From Lentimonas sp. CC4 (lineage in GTDB: Bacteria > Verrucomicrobiota > Verrucomicrobiia > Opitutales > Coraliomargaritaceae): a stretch of 64,000 nucleotides of DNA. The notes beneath the pieces are model-generated. The model was not told the origin of the DNA and ran no database searches. It worked only from the letters and a program-made list of their open reading frames with translations. Where the stretch lies: contig NZ_CACVBO010000001.1 of NCBI RefSeq assembly GCF_902728235.1, positions 2,628,001-2,692,000 on the forward strand. The letters run 5' to 3'. This document shows positions 52,944-62,180 of the stretch, piece by piece (position 1 is the first letter of the stretch; the number at the start of each line of letters is the position of its first letter). The position numbers were made by a program, and so were the translations under genes.

Positions 52944-54041
52944 ATGAAGCACTCGAGCTACATACTTCTGATCCTTGCATTGGTATTATTTCCTTCTACG
53001 GCATCAGCGAACGCGGGAACGCCACTGATGTGGGCATCGATGCTCCACCTTGTATTCGGAAACGCAGTCATCGGCCTCACTGAAGGGGTTCTTCTTTCAT
53101 GGATGCTTAAATGCTCGAAGAGGAAGTCGGTCTTGATTCTGATCGCAGCCAATTACGCTTCTGCTTGGGCTGGTGGATTCTTTGTAGCCGGATACCTCCC
53201 GTCGTTAGTAGACATTACAATTCTGAATGTGGAGTCTTGGTTTCTGGCTTTCGTCTGCGTCGCTTTTGTCGTCACAATCTTTATTGAGCTACCATTCTTC
53301 TGGTTTGCTCTGGGGTTCAGAGAGAATGGGTTGCGCCGGATTGTTAAAGCGACTTTAGCGGTCAATGTGATCAGTTACGTCTTTCTCTTCGGGTGGTATT
53401 GGATGGCAAGCGGAACTTCAATGATGTCAAAGCTTGAAGTCGTGCCAGTTGACGAAATTGAGCTCTCTGAGCCCTATACGCTCTATTTTATATCGTGTAA
53501 GGGAGACCAAGTTCTCCGTCTTGAGCTTAGTGAACTCGTTTCTCCACGGTTAGTATCAGAGGTGTCAGCAGATCGGGACGACCGGCTTTTTGCTCGAGCT
53601 AGAGATAACTCAGGGTTTGATCTTCTTGTTTGCCTTGGCGGGTCTGAGAGTGAAGTGCTGATTCTGGAGGATTTTTCAGAGCAAGCACCGATCGAGTGGC
53701 GTATATCGGAGGGGCATTCCGAAAAGGCTGCAGGGACGTGGTTCAATTTTGGTTTTGTTCCCAGCATTGGCGCGGCATCCGACTGGGAGTTTAGCACTGG
53801 TTTCTGGCCTATCGGTGGGCTCCGTTGTGATAATTATGAGACTAGAGAGGCGCTTCATTTCTCCTTGGAGTTGCCGTTTGCGGCATGGGCAGTTCGTAAC
53901 GCAACCCATATCACTGGTGACTACATCGTAGCTCAAATCGGGGACGATCAGATTTGCATCATTGACCCGATGTCTAGGCGGATTGCGTTGATCGCCCGTG
54001 GCATGGGTCCCCTCGTCGCGAAACCAAAATCGTCGAACTAG
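52944..54041 (+). CDS. Exported or membrane protein of unknown function
   Basis: This 365-residue protein has a signal peptide ('YILLILALVLFPSTASANA') and then a cluster of four to five helices. These include 'GTPLMWASMLHLVFGNAVIG', 'SVLILIAANYASAWAGGFFV' and 'AFVCVAFVVTIFIELPFFWF'. A soluble C-terminal half (residues about 165-365) follows, containing 'YTLYFISCKGDQVLRLELSE' and 'ITGDYIVAQIGDDQICIIDP', with beta-propeller-like strands. The N-terminal 'NAGTPLMW...HLVFGN' pattern is shared by hypothetical membrane proteins of other bacteria. The role is unknown. Confidence 0.7.
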   Translation: MKHSSYILLILALVLFPSTASANAGTPLMWASMLHLVFGNAVIGLTEGVLLSWMLKCSKRKSVLILIAANYASAWAGGFFVAGYLPSLVDITILNVESWFLAFVCVAFVVTIFIELPFFWFALGFRENGLRRIVKATLAVNVISYVFLFGWYWMASGTSMMSKLEVVPVDEIELSEPYTLYFISCKGDQVLRLELSELVSPRLVSEVSADRDDRLFARARDNSGFDLLVCLGGSESEVLILEDFSEQAPIEWRISEGHSEKAAGTWFNFGFVPSIGAASDWEFSTGFWPIGGLRCDNYETREALHFSLELPFAAWAVRNATHITGDYIVAQIGDDQICIIDPMSRRIALIARGMGPLVAKPKSSN

Positions 54042-54228
54042 GATACGAAGACAATGACTGCCGCCGTGCCTCATGTTTCATTATCGGCCCTCAAGTTGAA
54101 CTGAACTATGAAGCCTCAAGCTTGCATTCTGCTGAGCTAAGGGCAGGGGCGCTGGCACTGACCACGGTTGAGCTACTATATCGCAATTGCCAGATCATGC
54201 CAAATGTCGGGATCTGGGATTACCAGTT

Positions 54229-54262
54229 AAGGCTTGTTTATATTCATAACGTTTAATAGAGT
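54229..54262. repeat. 34-bp direct repeat, copy 2
   Basis: AAGGCTTGTTTATATTCATA followed by ACGTTTAATAGAGT matches 52452-52485. The region 54042-54313 around it is otherwise non-coding. Confidence 0.8.
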
Positions 54263-54313
54263 GAGGGTGTGGCGTGCTGTCGTAAAAGACATGATAACTC
54301 GTTCTACAGAAAA

Positions 54314-54946
54314 ATGAAAATACCCTATACCCTATACCCTATACCCTATACCCTATACCCTATACCCTATACCCTATACCCTATACCCTATACCCTTCTC
54401 TGCCTCTGTTTGATATGTTTATGTGGGTGCCAACCACGCAATGCCCAAGAGTCTAAAATGTATCAAGATTTCGGATTGCGTGCTCTGGAAGGCATTCAAA
54501 CCATTTCAGGAGATGCCACCATTCCGGCGGATGCGACCTCTTATGAAATAACCTACCTGAAATTTGAAAGCGGCGCGTTTATTGGCACTGGCGGTATCTA
54601 TAGAGGGCCAGTTGACTCCACGGGGATTGATAGCGTCAAATTAGAACTTCTGTGGCGAAAAAGTGAAGATGGAGGAGCGCAAGCAGTCCTTCATAGCATT
54701 GGAAGTTCGACCCGCATCTCCGACGAAATATTTACACATGACTATATCTCTACCCATTCGGGCACCATCGCTCATTTCGAAGACTATCAAATTGTTGGAT
54801 ATGCTCGCTCACTCTTAGAGAACGAGAGCCCTGAGGATAAACTTAACTCTGCCAACGTATCACCCGAGCTTTCCCATGCGATCAGCCACCATCAGTATGT
54901 CGTGGCTATTGGAGTCGAATTTTCAAATAACAACAATGCCCATTAG
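54314..54946 (+). CDS. Lipoprotein with a signal peptide coded by eleven 7-bp repeats
   Basis: This 210-residue protein starts at the ATG at 54314, which lies directly before the repeat. The signal peptide is 'MKIPYTLYPIPYTLYPIPY...' followed by a hydrophobic core and the lipobox 'LCLCGC', after which the mature lipoprotein begins with Cys-Gln-Pro-Arg-Asn. The mature domain has no recognised family. It contains 'YEITYLKFESGAFIGTGGIY', 'LELLWRKSEDGGAQAVLHSI' and 'FTHDYISTHSGTIAHFEDYQ'. Because the repeat unit is not a multiple of three, unit gain or loss would switch the frame on or off. Confidence 0.8.
   Translation: MKIPYTLYPIPYTLYPIPYTLYPIPYTLLCLCLICLCGCQPRNAQESKMYQDFGLRALEGIQTISGDATIPADATSYEITYLKFESGAFIGTGGIYRGPVDSTGIDSVKLELLWRKSEDGGAQAVLHSIGSSTRISDEIFTHDYISTHSGTIAHFEDYQIVGYARSLLENESPEDKLNSANVSPELSHAISHHQYVVAIGVEFSNNNNAH
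54320..54396. repeat. Eleven tandem ATACCCT repeats inside a coding start
   Basis: The 7-base unit ATACCCT occurs 11 times in succession (77 bases) without a change. It encodes the 7-residue period Ile-Pro-Tyr-Thr-Leu-Tyr-Pro in three units (21 bases). Confidence 0.97.
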
Positions 54947-54970
54947 ATTCTTAGATCGACATTAAAAAAA

Positions 54971-55288
54971 ATGAATACAATTAAAACTCTAATCATATCT
55001 GCATTGGCTTTTGGGCTGTTGCTCGTAGTCTCTGGTTTCGCGGGATTGCGTCTCGTTCCAGTCATGACGCATCTATTGCTACCAGGACTCATAGTTGCGA
55101 TACACGTGGTATCAGCAATTGCACTCTTCAAGGAATCCAAACGAAGGAAAGAGGCTGGGGGAGCGCTTTTCGCCGACTTGGACGCCCCGTTCTGGGGCAT
55201 GATCGGACTAGCGTTTGGAGTCTTAGGGCTGTTAGCTTTTAGACTGCTGAATGATTGCTTTAAAGGAGAGTCTGGCCAGTCGCGTTAG
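54971..55288 (+). CDS. Small three-helix membrane protein (2)
   Basis: This 105-residue protein has three helices: 'TLIISALAFGLLLVVSGFAG', 'HLLLPGLIVAIHVVSAIALF' and 'FWGMIGLAFGVLGLLAFRLL'. A positively charged loop 'KESKRRKEAGG' lies between the second and third. I do not recognise a family. It lies between the lipoprotein and the L,D-transpeptidase-like gene in the same direction. Confidence 0.6.
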   Translation: MNTIKTLIISALAFGLLLVVSGFAGLRLVPVMTHLLLPGLIVAIHVVSAIALFKESKRRKEAGGALFADLDAPFWGMIGLAFGVLGLLAFRLLNDCFKGESGQSR

Positions 55289-55296
55289 GTCATTGA

Positions 55297-56007
55297 ATGA
55301 GAACGCGATTCTACATCCTACTCATCGCCGCGATTGTTTGTGGGCTGTTTTATTCGTATGGAAGGAGCGTGTGGCATCCGTTTTATATCCAGCTGAAGGG
55401 AGGGCAGACCGTTCCGGGTGTGGTTGAGAGGATCAATCAAGCGGGCACTTTTGATTATGACTTCAATGAGTGGAATTCGCTGCATCTCCTCTGTTTCAAA
55501 GAAGAACAGAAGATCGAAGTCTGGGCGTCGAAAAGTTCGGGTCTGCAGAAGATCAAAGAGTTTAAATTTACCGGTTTTAGTGGAGGGCTTGGGCCTAAGC
55601 TCAAGGAAGGTGATGGGCAGATTCCAGAGGGGATTTATGAGATTGAATATTTGAACCCAAATAGCAGCTATCACCTATCAATGAAGATTAATTATCCGAA
55701 TGCATTTGATAGAGAGAAAGGGAAGCAAGATGGGCGAGAACACTTGGGATATGACATTTTTATCCATGGGAAATCAGCAACCATCGGATGCATTCCAATC
55801 GGCGATGCCGGTATCGAAGAATTGTTTCTGATGGTCTCGGAAGTGGGGCCGGATCAGGTTCAAGTTGTCATCGCTCCATACGATATGCGTTCGGGGCAGA
55901 AAATTATAAATATCCCAGAGATTGCTTGGGAGAGTGAACTCTACGATATTGTCGATACAGCTCTACGAGCATTTAAGACCAATCAGCCAGAGGTTGTAAC
56001 GCCCTAG
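55297..56007 (+). CDS. YkuD-type (YafK-like) L,D-transpeptidase
   Basis: This protein of 236 residues has an N-terminal signal anchor ('FYILLIAAIVCGLFYSYG'). The catalytic domain follows the YafK subtype: 'GLGPKLKEGDGQIPEGIYEI', 'NPNSSYHLSMKINYPNAFDR' and the active-site motif 'DIFIHGKSATIGCIPIGD', with His and Cys. Such enzymes cross-link or cleave peptidoglycan, or attach proteins to it, in the periplasm. The gene follows the small membrane protein after 8 bases and may share its operon. Confidence 0.87.
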   Translation: MRTRFYILLIAAIVCGLFYSYGRSVWHPFYIQLKGGQTVPGVVERINQAGTFDYDFNEWNSLHLLCFKEEQKIEVWASKSSGLQKIKEFKFTGFSGGLGPKLKEGDGQIPEGIYEIEYLNPNSSYHLSMKINYPNAFDREKGKQDGREHLGYDIFIHGKSATIGCIPIGDAGIEELFLMVSEVGPDQVQVVIAPYDMRSGQKIINIPEIAWESELYDIVDTALRAFKTNQPEVVTP

Positions 56008-56027
56008 ACGCGCGACGTTCAGGGAAA

Positions 56028-56236
56028 TATACCTGCACGCATCATGATTTGTGAAAAGCGTAGTCGAGTTCCTTGCCTGACATGAGCCAGCCGAATGTAG
56101 GTGCTCGACCGACATGGCTAATGGCACCCATGCTTGTAGGCGGGTGGCCATCTAAAGGAAGCAACCTACGACTGAATGGCTCTTGTTTGGTTTGATGTCG
56201 CATTCAAAATTACAATACTTGATGTCCGTGAGTATA
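56028..56236. mobile_element. Short element with 27-bp terminal inverted repeats, copy C
   Basis: The left end starts TATACCTGCACGCATCATG and the right end finishes TTGATGTCCGTGAGTATA, each matching the ends of copies A and B. The interior (about 56057-56209) differs from A and B and lacks the GTAGGGGC repeat. The right end stops 13 bases before the next gene. Confidence 0.7.
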
Positions 56237-56248
56237 AATAAGCTACAC

Positions 56249-56710
56249 ATGAAACACTTAATCACATTCACACTATTCGTCCTCTTGCCACTCGTGGTCA
56301 CTGCTGAGCTAAAAGAAGTCAGCGTCGCATTGGGGCCGCAGCTTTTTCGGACAGGGGATCGCATCACAATCGAAGACGTTCAGGCAACGTCCTCTCAGTT
56401 TAAGATTGGAGATGTGGTGACGGTCAAGGGCAGTTACACGTTGGCGAGCCATCCCGAGGCGAATCTTAGTCTTTATCTCACACAGACCAAGAGTGGCGGG
56501 AAGAAGCGTGTGGATCCGTTGCAGATCGTTAAAGTGGATTCCGGGAGTGGTGATTTTGAAGCCACTATTACGATTCGGCACGAGGGCACCTTGCACCTTA
56601 CCTTCTATCCCGTTTCAGGTGGAAGCGGATTTGGTGGTGTTTATTTCGGTAGCCCAGAACAAATGAACAAGATCAAGCATTGGTCGCTGGATCGGTATCT
56701 CGGCGAGTGA
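56249..56710 (+). CDS. Secreted protein of unknown function
   Basis: This 153-residue protein has a signal peptide ('MKHLITFTLFVLLPLVVTA') and a mature beta-rich domain with 'GDVVTVKGSYTLASHPEANL', 'LSLYLTQTKSGGKKRVDPLQ' and 'HEGTLHLTFYPVSGGSGFGG'. This could be an Ig- or carbohydrate-binding-like fold (inference). The ATG at 56249 was chosen because the frame upstream runs through the TIR element. I do not recognise a family. Confidence 0.65.
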   Translation: MKHLITFTLFVLLPLVVTAELKEVSVALGPQLFRTGDRITIEDVQATSSQFKIGDVVTVKGSYTLASHPEANLSLYLTQTKSGGKKRVDPLQIVKVDSGSGDFEATITIRHEGTLHLTFYPVSGGSGFGGVYFGSPEQMNKIKHWSLDRYLGE

Positions 56711-56886
56711 TGTGAAATAGTTTAAAAACCTCGTATATGATTCTAGTCACTTTGGGGCGTTAAATGTGGATTTTTACTGCAGCATCCGAAATTGCCCCGC
56801 ACCGCTCTAGTGGTATTTCCTGAAAAAGGTCATTTTGAGCACGAAGTGGATGGACGCCGTATACTTGGATTCATACAAATTTGAAA

Positions 56887-57825
56887 ATGACATCAATTCG
56901 ATTCTTTCTAGTGATGCTAAACATCATAGGCTTACTGACTTTCTATACTGCTGTTGAAGGGGGCAAGCTTGACGCTATGCAAGGCGCTTACCTTGGGCAA
57001 GTGATGAATGGCGATGATCTAGATCCAGTTCACACAGAGATCGGTGTCAATGATGTGGGGAGTTTGATTGGATCATATAAAATAAATGATGAGACCGGCG
57101 ATTCGAGTGGTGTTTTATTCAACTTTATTGATGAAGGCTGTAATGTGACGGTTTGCACCTGGAAAGATCAGCATGGGACTGGGGCACTGCGGATGCACTT
57201 TTCGGATGACTTATCTAGGTTTCGTGGTTACTGGGGCGTGGACAGGAAATCCACTGTTTATCCATGGACGGGCGTTCGTGGTGAAACAGATTTAAATAAA
57301 GCAATATCTCAGTTTGAAATTACAAACAGCACCATATTCTCTCAACTAGATGAGCCGCTGGATGAAATTTCCCTGAAACAGCTAGCACAGGAATTAGGGC
57401 GTAGGCAAGCCGACTCAGCGATTGGTGCTAAGGTTGAAGTGGTAAGCGCATTTCCTTACTTAGGGAAGACTTGGGTTGAGCCCGTTGAAGGCGCACGTTT
57501 GATCGCTGTTGAACTCGTTGTGTATGATCACGGTGATGCACTCGATTTTGACGATTTTGAAATTATAAATGGAATGACGAAAGTGAGCTATGGAAGCGAC
57601 CCAGACATTAAGTTTCTAAATATGAAAAAACAGGAAGTTGAATGGTCTCCTACTTCTTCGGGAGAGCCAGGAAGAGCGCATGTTCTTTTGATATATGCCT
57701 TTCCAGAAGAACAGGATAATTTTGGACTGAGGTATTGGGGGCTGGACTTTGAAAGTGAGAAGTTGGTCATCCAACGAAATCAATCGCATTTACTCAATGT
57801 CGGGATGCACTTTTCTGCAGAATGA
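56887..57825 (+). CDS. Secreted protein of unknown function (312 residues)
   Basis: This 312-residue protein has an N-terminal hydrophobic segment ('FFLVMLNIIGLLTFYTAVEG') that could be an uncleaved anchor or signal peptide. Residues about 35-120 contain a repeat-poor beta-rich part: 'QGAYLGQVMNGDDLDPVHTE', 'GSYKINDETGDSSGVLFNFI' and 'CTWKDQHGTGALRMHFSDDL'. The second half has 'QLAQELGRRQADSAIGAKVE' and 'GARLIAVELVVYDHGD'. I prefer the ATG at 56887 to a TTG two codons earlier. The family is unknown to me. Confidence 0.6.
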   Translation: MTSIRFFLVMLNIIGLLTFYTAVEGGKLDAMQGAYLGQVMNGDDLDPVHTEIGVNDVGSLIGSYKINDETGDSSGVLFNFIDEGCNVTVCTWKDQHGTGALRMHFSDDLSRFRGYWGVDRKSTVYPWTGVRGETDLNKAISQFEITNSTIFSQLDEPLDEISLKQLAQELGRRQADSAIGAKVEVVSAFPYLGKTWVEPVEGARLIAVELVVYDHGDALDFDDFEIINGMTKVSYGSDPDIKFLNMKKQEVEWSPTSSGEPGRAHVLLIYAFPEEQDNFGLRYWGLDFESEKLVIQRNQSHLLNVGMHFSAE

Positions 57826-57900
57826 TGGAGTCGCACTATTGAGTGGAATTTGTTGAACTCTGTCTTTGGCGGACGTTTTTCGTTATATTGAGCACACATT

Positions 57901-58254
57901 ATGAATCAAAGTATTGAACGTTTTCTTCTCTGGGCATGTTTGGCTCAAGTGTTCGCATGGGTGGTGGCGCGTTTCCTTCCCGGCATACTGACGTATGTCT
58001 TATTGCGTAGCGGCGCCGAAAGTGCCTATTCGTCGATTTATCTGACTTCGATTCTAGGCGTATTGGTGTCGCTCCCGCTGCAAGTTGTCTGTGGGGTGTG
58101 GTTGAAGGAAGAGTCTGATAGGCTGGGCGTGAATAGCAGGATTTGGTTTTGGACGGGGTTCTTCTTCAAATTCATCGGAGTGATAGTCTTCTACGTGTAT
58201 TTGACTTTTTGTAGGACTCAGAAAAATCAATCGATAGAGGGTGGAGCATCATGA
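57901..58254 (+). CDS. Small three-helix membrane protein (3)
   Basis: This 117-residue protein has three helices: 'FLLWACLAQVFAWVVARFLP', 'IYLTSILGVLVSLPLQVVCG' and 'WFWTGFFFKFIGVIVFYVYL'. The N terminus 'QSIERFLLW' resembles 'EFESFLVWY' of the protein at 52537. Its stop overlaps the start of the next gene (ATGA), which indicates co-translation. Confidence 0.65.
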   Translation: MNQSIERFLLWACLAQVFAWVVARFLPGILTYVLLRSGAESAYSSIYLTSILGVLVSLPLQVVCGVWLKEESDRLGVNSRIWFWTGFFFKFIGVIVFYVYLTFCRTQKNQSIEGGAS

Positions 58255-58619
58255 AAGAAGTGATCAAAGCATTCGTCCCCGATTTTTATGAGTGGCCAAC
58301 TCGGTGGATGGGAGTGGCTGAAGATGAAGTGTATGGGCAGCGGTTGCTGGAATATTTTGAGCCGTTTGTGTTTGAGATCGTTACAGGTAAGTTGACGCCA
58401 AAAACAAAGAAGAAGCACATCGATCATCTTTGGCTCGCTGGTGGAGAGCTCATTCGTGCGGTGTCGATTTATGAGGAGTATGAGATCGATCCGAAAGCGC
58501 TGATCCTTGAGTCCTTCGGCCCCGATGGTGGGCCATACTGCCGGCACCTTCACACCGAGGCGGAGTTCAACTCCTATGATTCCAGTTGTCGTAAGTTCTA
58601 CAAGTTTATGACGAAGTAA
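58251..58619 (+). CDS. Conserved-looking cytoplasmic protein of unknown function
   Basis: This 122-residue protein has no signal or helix anchor. The sequence shows 'VYGQRLLEYFEPFVFEIVTG' and the phrase 'KTKKKHIDHLWLAGGELIRA' that I recognise as a recurrent feature of small hypothetical proteins, without a named function. It ends with 'SSCRKFYKFM'. It is translationally coupled to the membrane protein upstream, so it may be its cytoplasmic partner. Confidence 0.6.
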   Translation: MKEVIKAFVPDFYEWPTRWMGVAEDEVYGQRLLEYFEPFVFEIVTGKLTPKTKKKHIDHLWLAGGELIRAVSIYEEYEIDPKALILESFGPDGGPYCRHLHTEAEFNSYDSSCRKFYKFMTK

Positions 58620-58779
58620 TTTAAGGATATCTATTGCAGCTGTGTCATAGTGTCACTGCTGCGTAGAAAACAGCTGAATTCGTCATCAAAAATCAAAATG
58701 TGTCTTTGCGGTTGCCAGACCGCTCAAAGGACTGCTTATTGAGACGCTTTTGAGATTAACCCTCCTTGAGGACACTATT

Positions 58780-60195
<1,416 letters not shown>

Positions 60196-60198
60196 CGC

Positions 60199-60240
60199 CA
60201 CATTCTTAATTCCTAATTCTTAATTCTTAATTTTTATAGT
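60199..60240. repeat. Heptad-repeat spacer between leuC and leuD
   Basis: ATTCTTA ATTCCTA ATTCTTA ATTCTTA ATTTTTA in exact 7-base steps lead to the leuD start. It is nearly the same sequence as the nuoE-nuoF spacer, 48 kb away. Confidence 0.85.
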
Positions 60241-60243
60241 ATC

Positions 60244-60849
60244 ATGGCATCCAACCCGATTAAACAAGTATCCGGTAAAGGCGTATTCGTCCCCGGTGAC
60301 GATATCGATACCGACCGCATCATTCCGGCTCGTTTCATGAAGTGCATCACTTTTGATGGACTTGGTGAGTATCTCTTCTACGACGTTCGCAAGACTGAGT
60401 CTGGCGAAGATAAGAAGCATAATCTGAATGATCCTCGTTTTGCGAATGCATCCATCATCGTGAGCGGCAACAACTTCGGTTGCGGCAGTTCACGTGAGCA
60501 CGCACCACAATCGATCCTGCGTGCAGGTTACAATGCAGTGGTCGCTGGTAGCTTTGCTGAGATCTTCTTCGGCAACTCCACCAACCTCGGTGTCGTTTGC
60601 GTGATCGCAACCGATGCGGATCGTGAGACGCTTGCAGCTGCAATCGAGGCAAATCCTGAAGTCGAAGTGACTGTTGATGTCGAAAACCACAAGGTGGTCT
60701 TCGGTGATCAATCCATCCCATGTGAGATCAAGGCCGGCGCACGCGAAAGCTTGCTTAATGGCACCTATGATCCACTCGATGAGTTGCTCGAAGGCGCAGC
60801 TAATGTCAAAGCGGTGACCGACGCGTTGCCGTATATGCAGCATTCTTAG
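60244..60849 (+). CDS. leuD: 3-isopropylmalate dehydratase small subunit
   Basis: LeuD (201 residues) is the swivel-domain partner of LeuC. Its conserved phrases are 'DDIDTDRIIPARFMKCITFD', 'ANASIIVSGNNFGCGSSREH' and 'APQSILRAGYNAVVAGSFAE', followed by 'IFFGNSTNLG'. The length is in the usual range. leuC and leuD form an operon here; leuA and leuB are not in the window. Confidence 0.95.
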   Translation: MASNPIKQVSGKGVFVPGDDIDTDRIIPARFMKCITFDGLGEYLFYDVRKTESGEDKKHNLNDPRFANASIIVSGNNFGCGSSREHAPQSILRAGYNAVVAGSFAEIFFGNSTNLGVVCVIATDADRETLAAAIEANPEVEVTVDVENHKVVFGDQSIPCEIKAGARESLLNGTYDPLDELLEGAANVKAVTDALPYMQHS

Positions 60850-60927
60850 AAAATTGGCCGAGGAGTTGCTGTTATCGTTTTTGTCAGTAAGTATTCTCTG
60901 ACGACTAACCTATAACACCGAAATACT

Positions 60928-61086
60928 ATGGATAACAAAATTCTTCTAATCATTCTTTCTATCTTACTGCCACCTCTTGCGGTTTACCTCAAGTCTGGTG
61001 CTGGCAAGTCGCTGGTGATTAATATCATTCTTTGTATCTTCTTCTGGGTTCCCGCGATCATTCACGCATTGATCGTGGTGCTTTAG
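60928..61086 (+). CDS. YqaE/Pmp3-family small membrane protein
   Basis: This 52-residue proteolipid starts MDNKILLIILSILLPPLAVY and ends 'CIFFWVPAIIHALIVVL', which is the two-helix pattern of YqaE/Pmp3 proteins, with the Pro pair in helix one and the 'PAIIHA' phrase in helix two. Family members respond to stress and membrane potential. The coding region has its own terminator 30 bases downstream. Confidence 0.88.
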   Translation: MDNKILLIILSILLPPLAVYLKSGAGKSLVINIILCIFFWVPAIIHALIVVL

Positions 61087-61115
61087 GAGCGACAGATTGA
61101 CGTTTTTAAAATAAC

Positions 61116-61148
61116 AAAAGGCGCAACCTAAACGGTTGCGCCTTTTTT
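61116..61148 (+). terminator. Rho-independent terminator after the YqaE-like gene
   Basis: AAAAGGCGCAACC pairs with GGTTGCGCCTTTTTT around the loop TAAAC, giving a strong stem and U-tract. Confidence 0.92.
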
Positions 61149-61173
61149 ATCGAAGACTACATTTCCTCGAATT

Positions 61174-61749
61174 ATGGATTTACTAACTAACTCCGGCATC
61201 TTTCTTTACCCTCTGGCGGTGTGCTCCTTTATCGCTGTTTTCGTGACGGTCGAGCGGCTCATTGCGCTGCGTAGCTCTAGCGTTATTCCACAGCGTATGG
61301 TGGATGCGTTCGTCGAGGGCAACTTGGACGAGATCGAGTCTGACCTAGGTTCAGTGACTGGGCGTATCATTAGCTTCTACCGTGAGCGTCATCCCGATGC
61401 TGAGGCGCTCAATGCATTTGCCCGTCTAGAAGTCAGCCGTATGGAGCGCGGACTCTTTCTACTCGAAGTGGTGATCGGCGCCGCACCCTTGCTTGGTTTG
61501 CTCGGCACGGTGACAGGTTTGACTCAGGTCTTCGGGAATTTCTTTGCGGATAGCGGGTTGGCAAATCCGACTGCATTCGTTTCCGGTATCGCTTTGGCGC
61601 TCAATACCACGATCCTCGGGCTCGCGGTTGCAATTCCCGCACTAGCAGCGCACGCCTATCTCTTGCGTCGAGTCGAGCTGCAAGCGGCACGTATTAGCGT
61701 CGGAGTGGAGTGTTTGACAGAGCTCGCTCGCAAACGTGCGCAAGACTAA
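61174..61749 (+). CDS. exbB: ExbB/TolQ/MotA-type proton channel subunit
   Basis: This 191-residue inner-membrane protein belongs to the MotA/TolQ/ExbB family, which uses the proton motive force to energise TonB-dependent transport or outer-membrane integrity. It has three helices: 'LYPLAVCSFIAVFVTVERLI', 'GAAPLLGLLGTVTGLTQVFG' (family signature) and 'GIALALNTTILGLAVAIPAL'. It is paired with the exbD-like gene that starts 36 bases after its stop. No tonB gene is nearby. Confidence 0.9.
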   Translation: MDLLTNSGIFLYPLAVCSFIAVFVTVERLIALRSSSVIPQRMVDAFVEGNLDEIESDLGSVTGRIISFYRERHPDAEALNAFARLEVSRMERGLFLLEVVIGAAPLLGLLGTVTGLTQVFGNFFADSGLANPTAFVSGIALALNTTILGLAVAIPALAAHAYLLRRVELQAARISVGVECLTELARKRAQD

Positions 61750-61784
61750 GCCTACCTGTTTCGCCGCAAATCGTTTTTAACATC

Positions 61785-62180
61785 ATGAGCCTTACTTCCC
61801 ATCGTCGTCGGATGCCGAGCATCAACATCGTGCCATTGGTCGATGTGCTCACGGTATTGCTTTTCTTCTTTATGGTGACGATGCAGTTCAAGCAGATCAG
61901 CTCATTGAATATCACTGTGCCGGAGATCAAAACCGCAGGTAAGAATGAAGTGAAGGAACAGATCACCATTGCGCTGAGCCCCGAAGGTGAAATTTATCTG
62001 AACAACCAATTGATTGAGATGCCTGAGTTTGAGGCGGCAATTAACCTGGCTGGAAAGCTGACTCCTGACCTGCCGATTCTGTTGGTTGCTGACCAAGATG
62101 TGCCGCTCAAACACGTCACTGAAGTGATGGATGTCTGCCGAAGTAACAAGCTCAACAAGATCCGCTTGCAGTCGCGGTAG
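61785..62180 (+). CDS. exbD: ExbD/TolR-type biopolymer transport protein
   Basis: This 131-residue protein has one N-terminal helix with the key Asp in 'SINIVPLVDVLTVLLFFFMV'. A periplasmic domain follows with 'QITIALSPEGEIYLNNQLIE' and 'ILLVADQDVPLKHVTEVMDV'. The ATG at 61785 gives the usual short cytoplasmic tail; the longer frame overlaps exbB. It forms the proton-driven complex with the preceding gene product. Confidence 0.9.
   Translation: MSLTSHRRRMPSINIVPLVDVLTVLLFFFMVTMQFKQISSLNITVPEIKTAGKNEVKEQITIALSPEGEIYLNNQLIEMPEFEAAINLAGKLTPDLPILLVADQDVPLKHVTEVMDVCRSNKLNKIRLQSR

Noticed and set aside
52452-58619. Integron cassette array (small same-strand genes with a repeat)
   Set aside because: The 34-bp repeat occurs only twice, and the candidate sites lack RYYYAAC/GTTRRRY cores; no integrase was seen.
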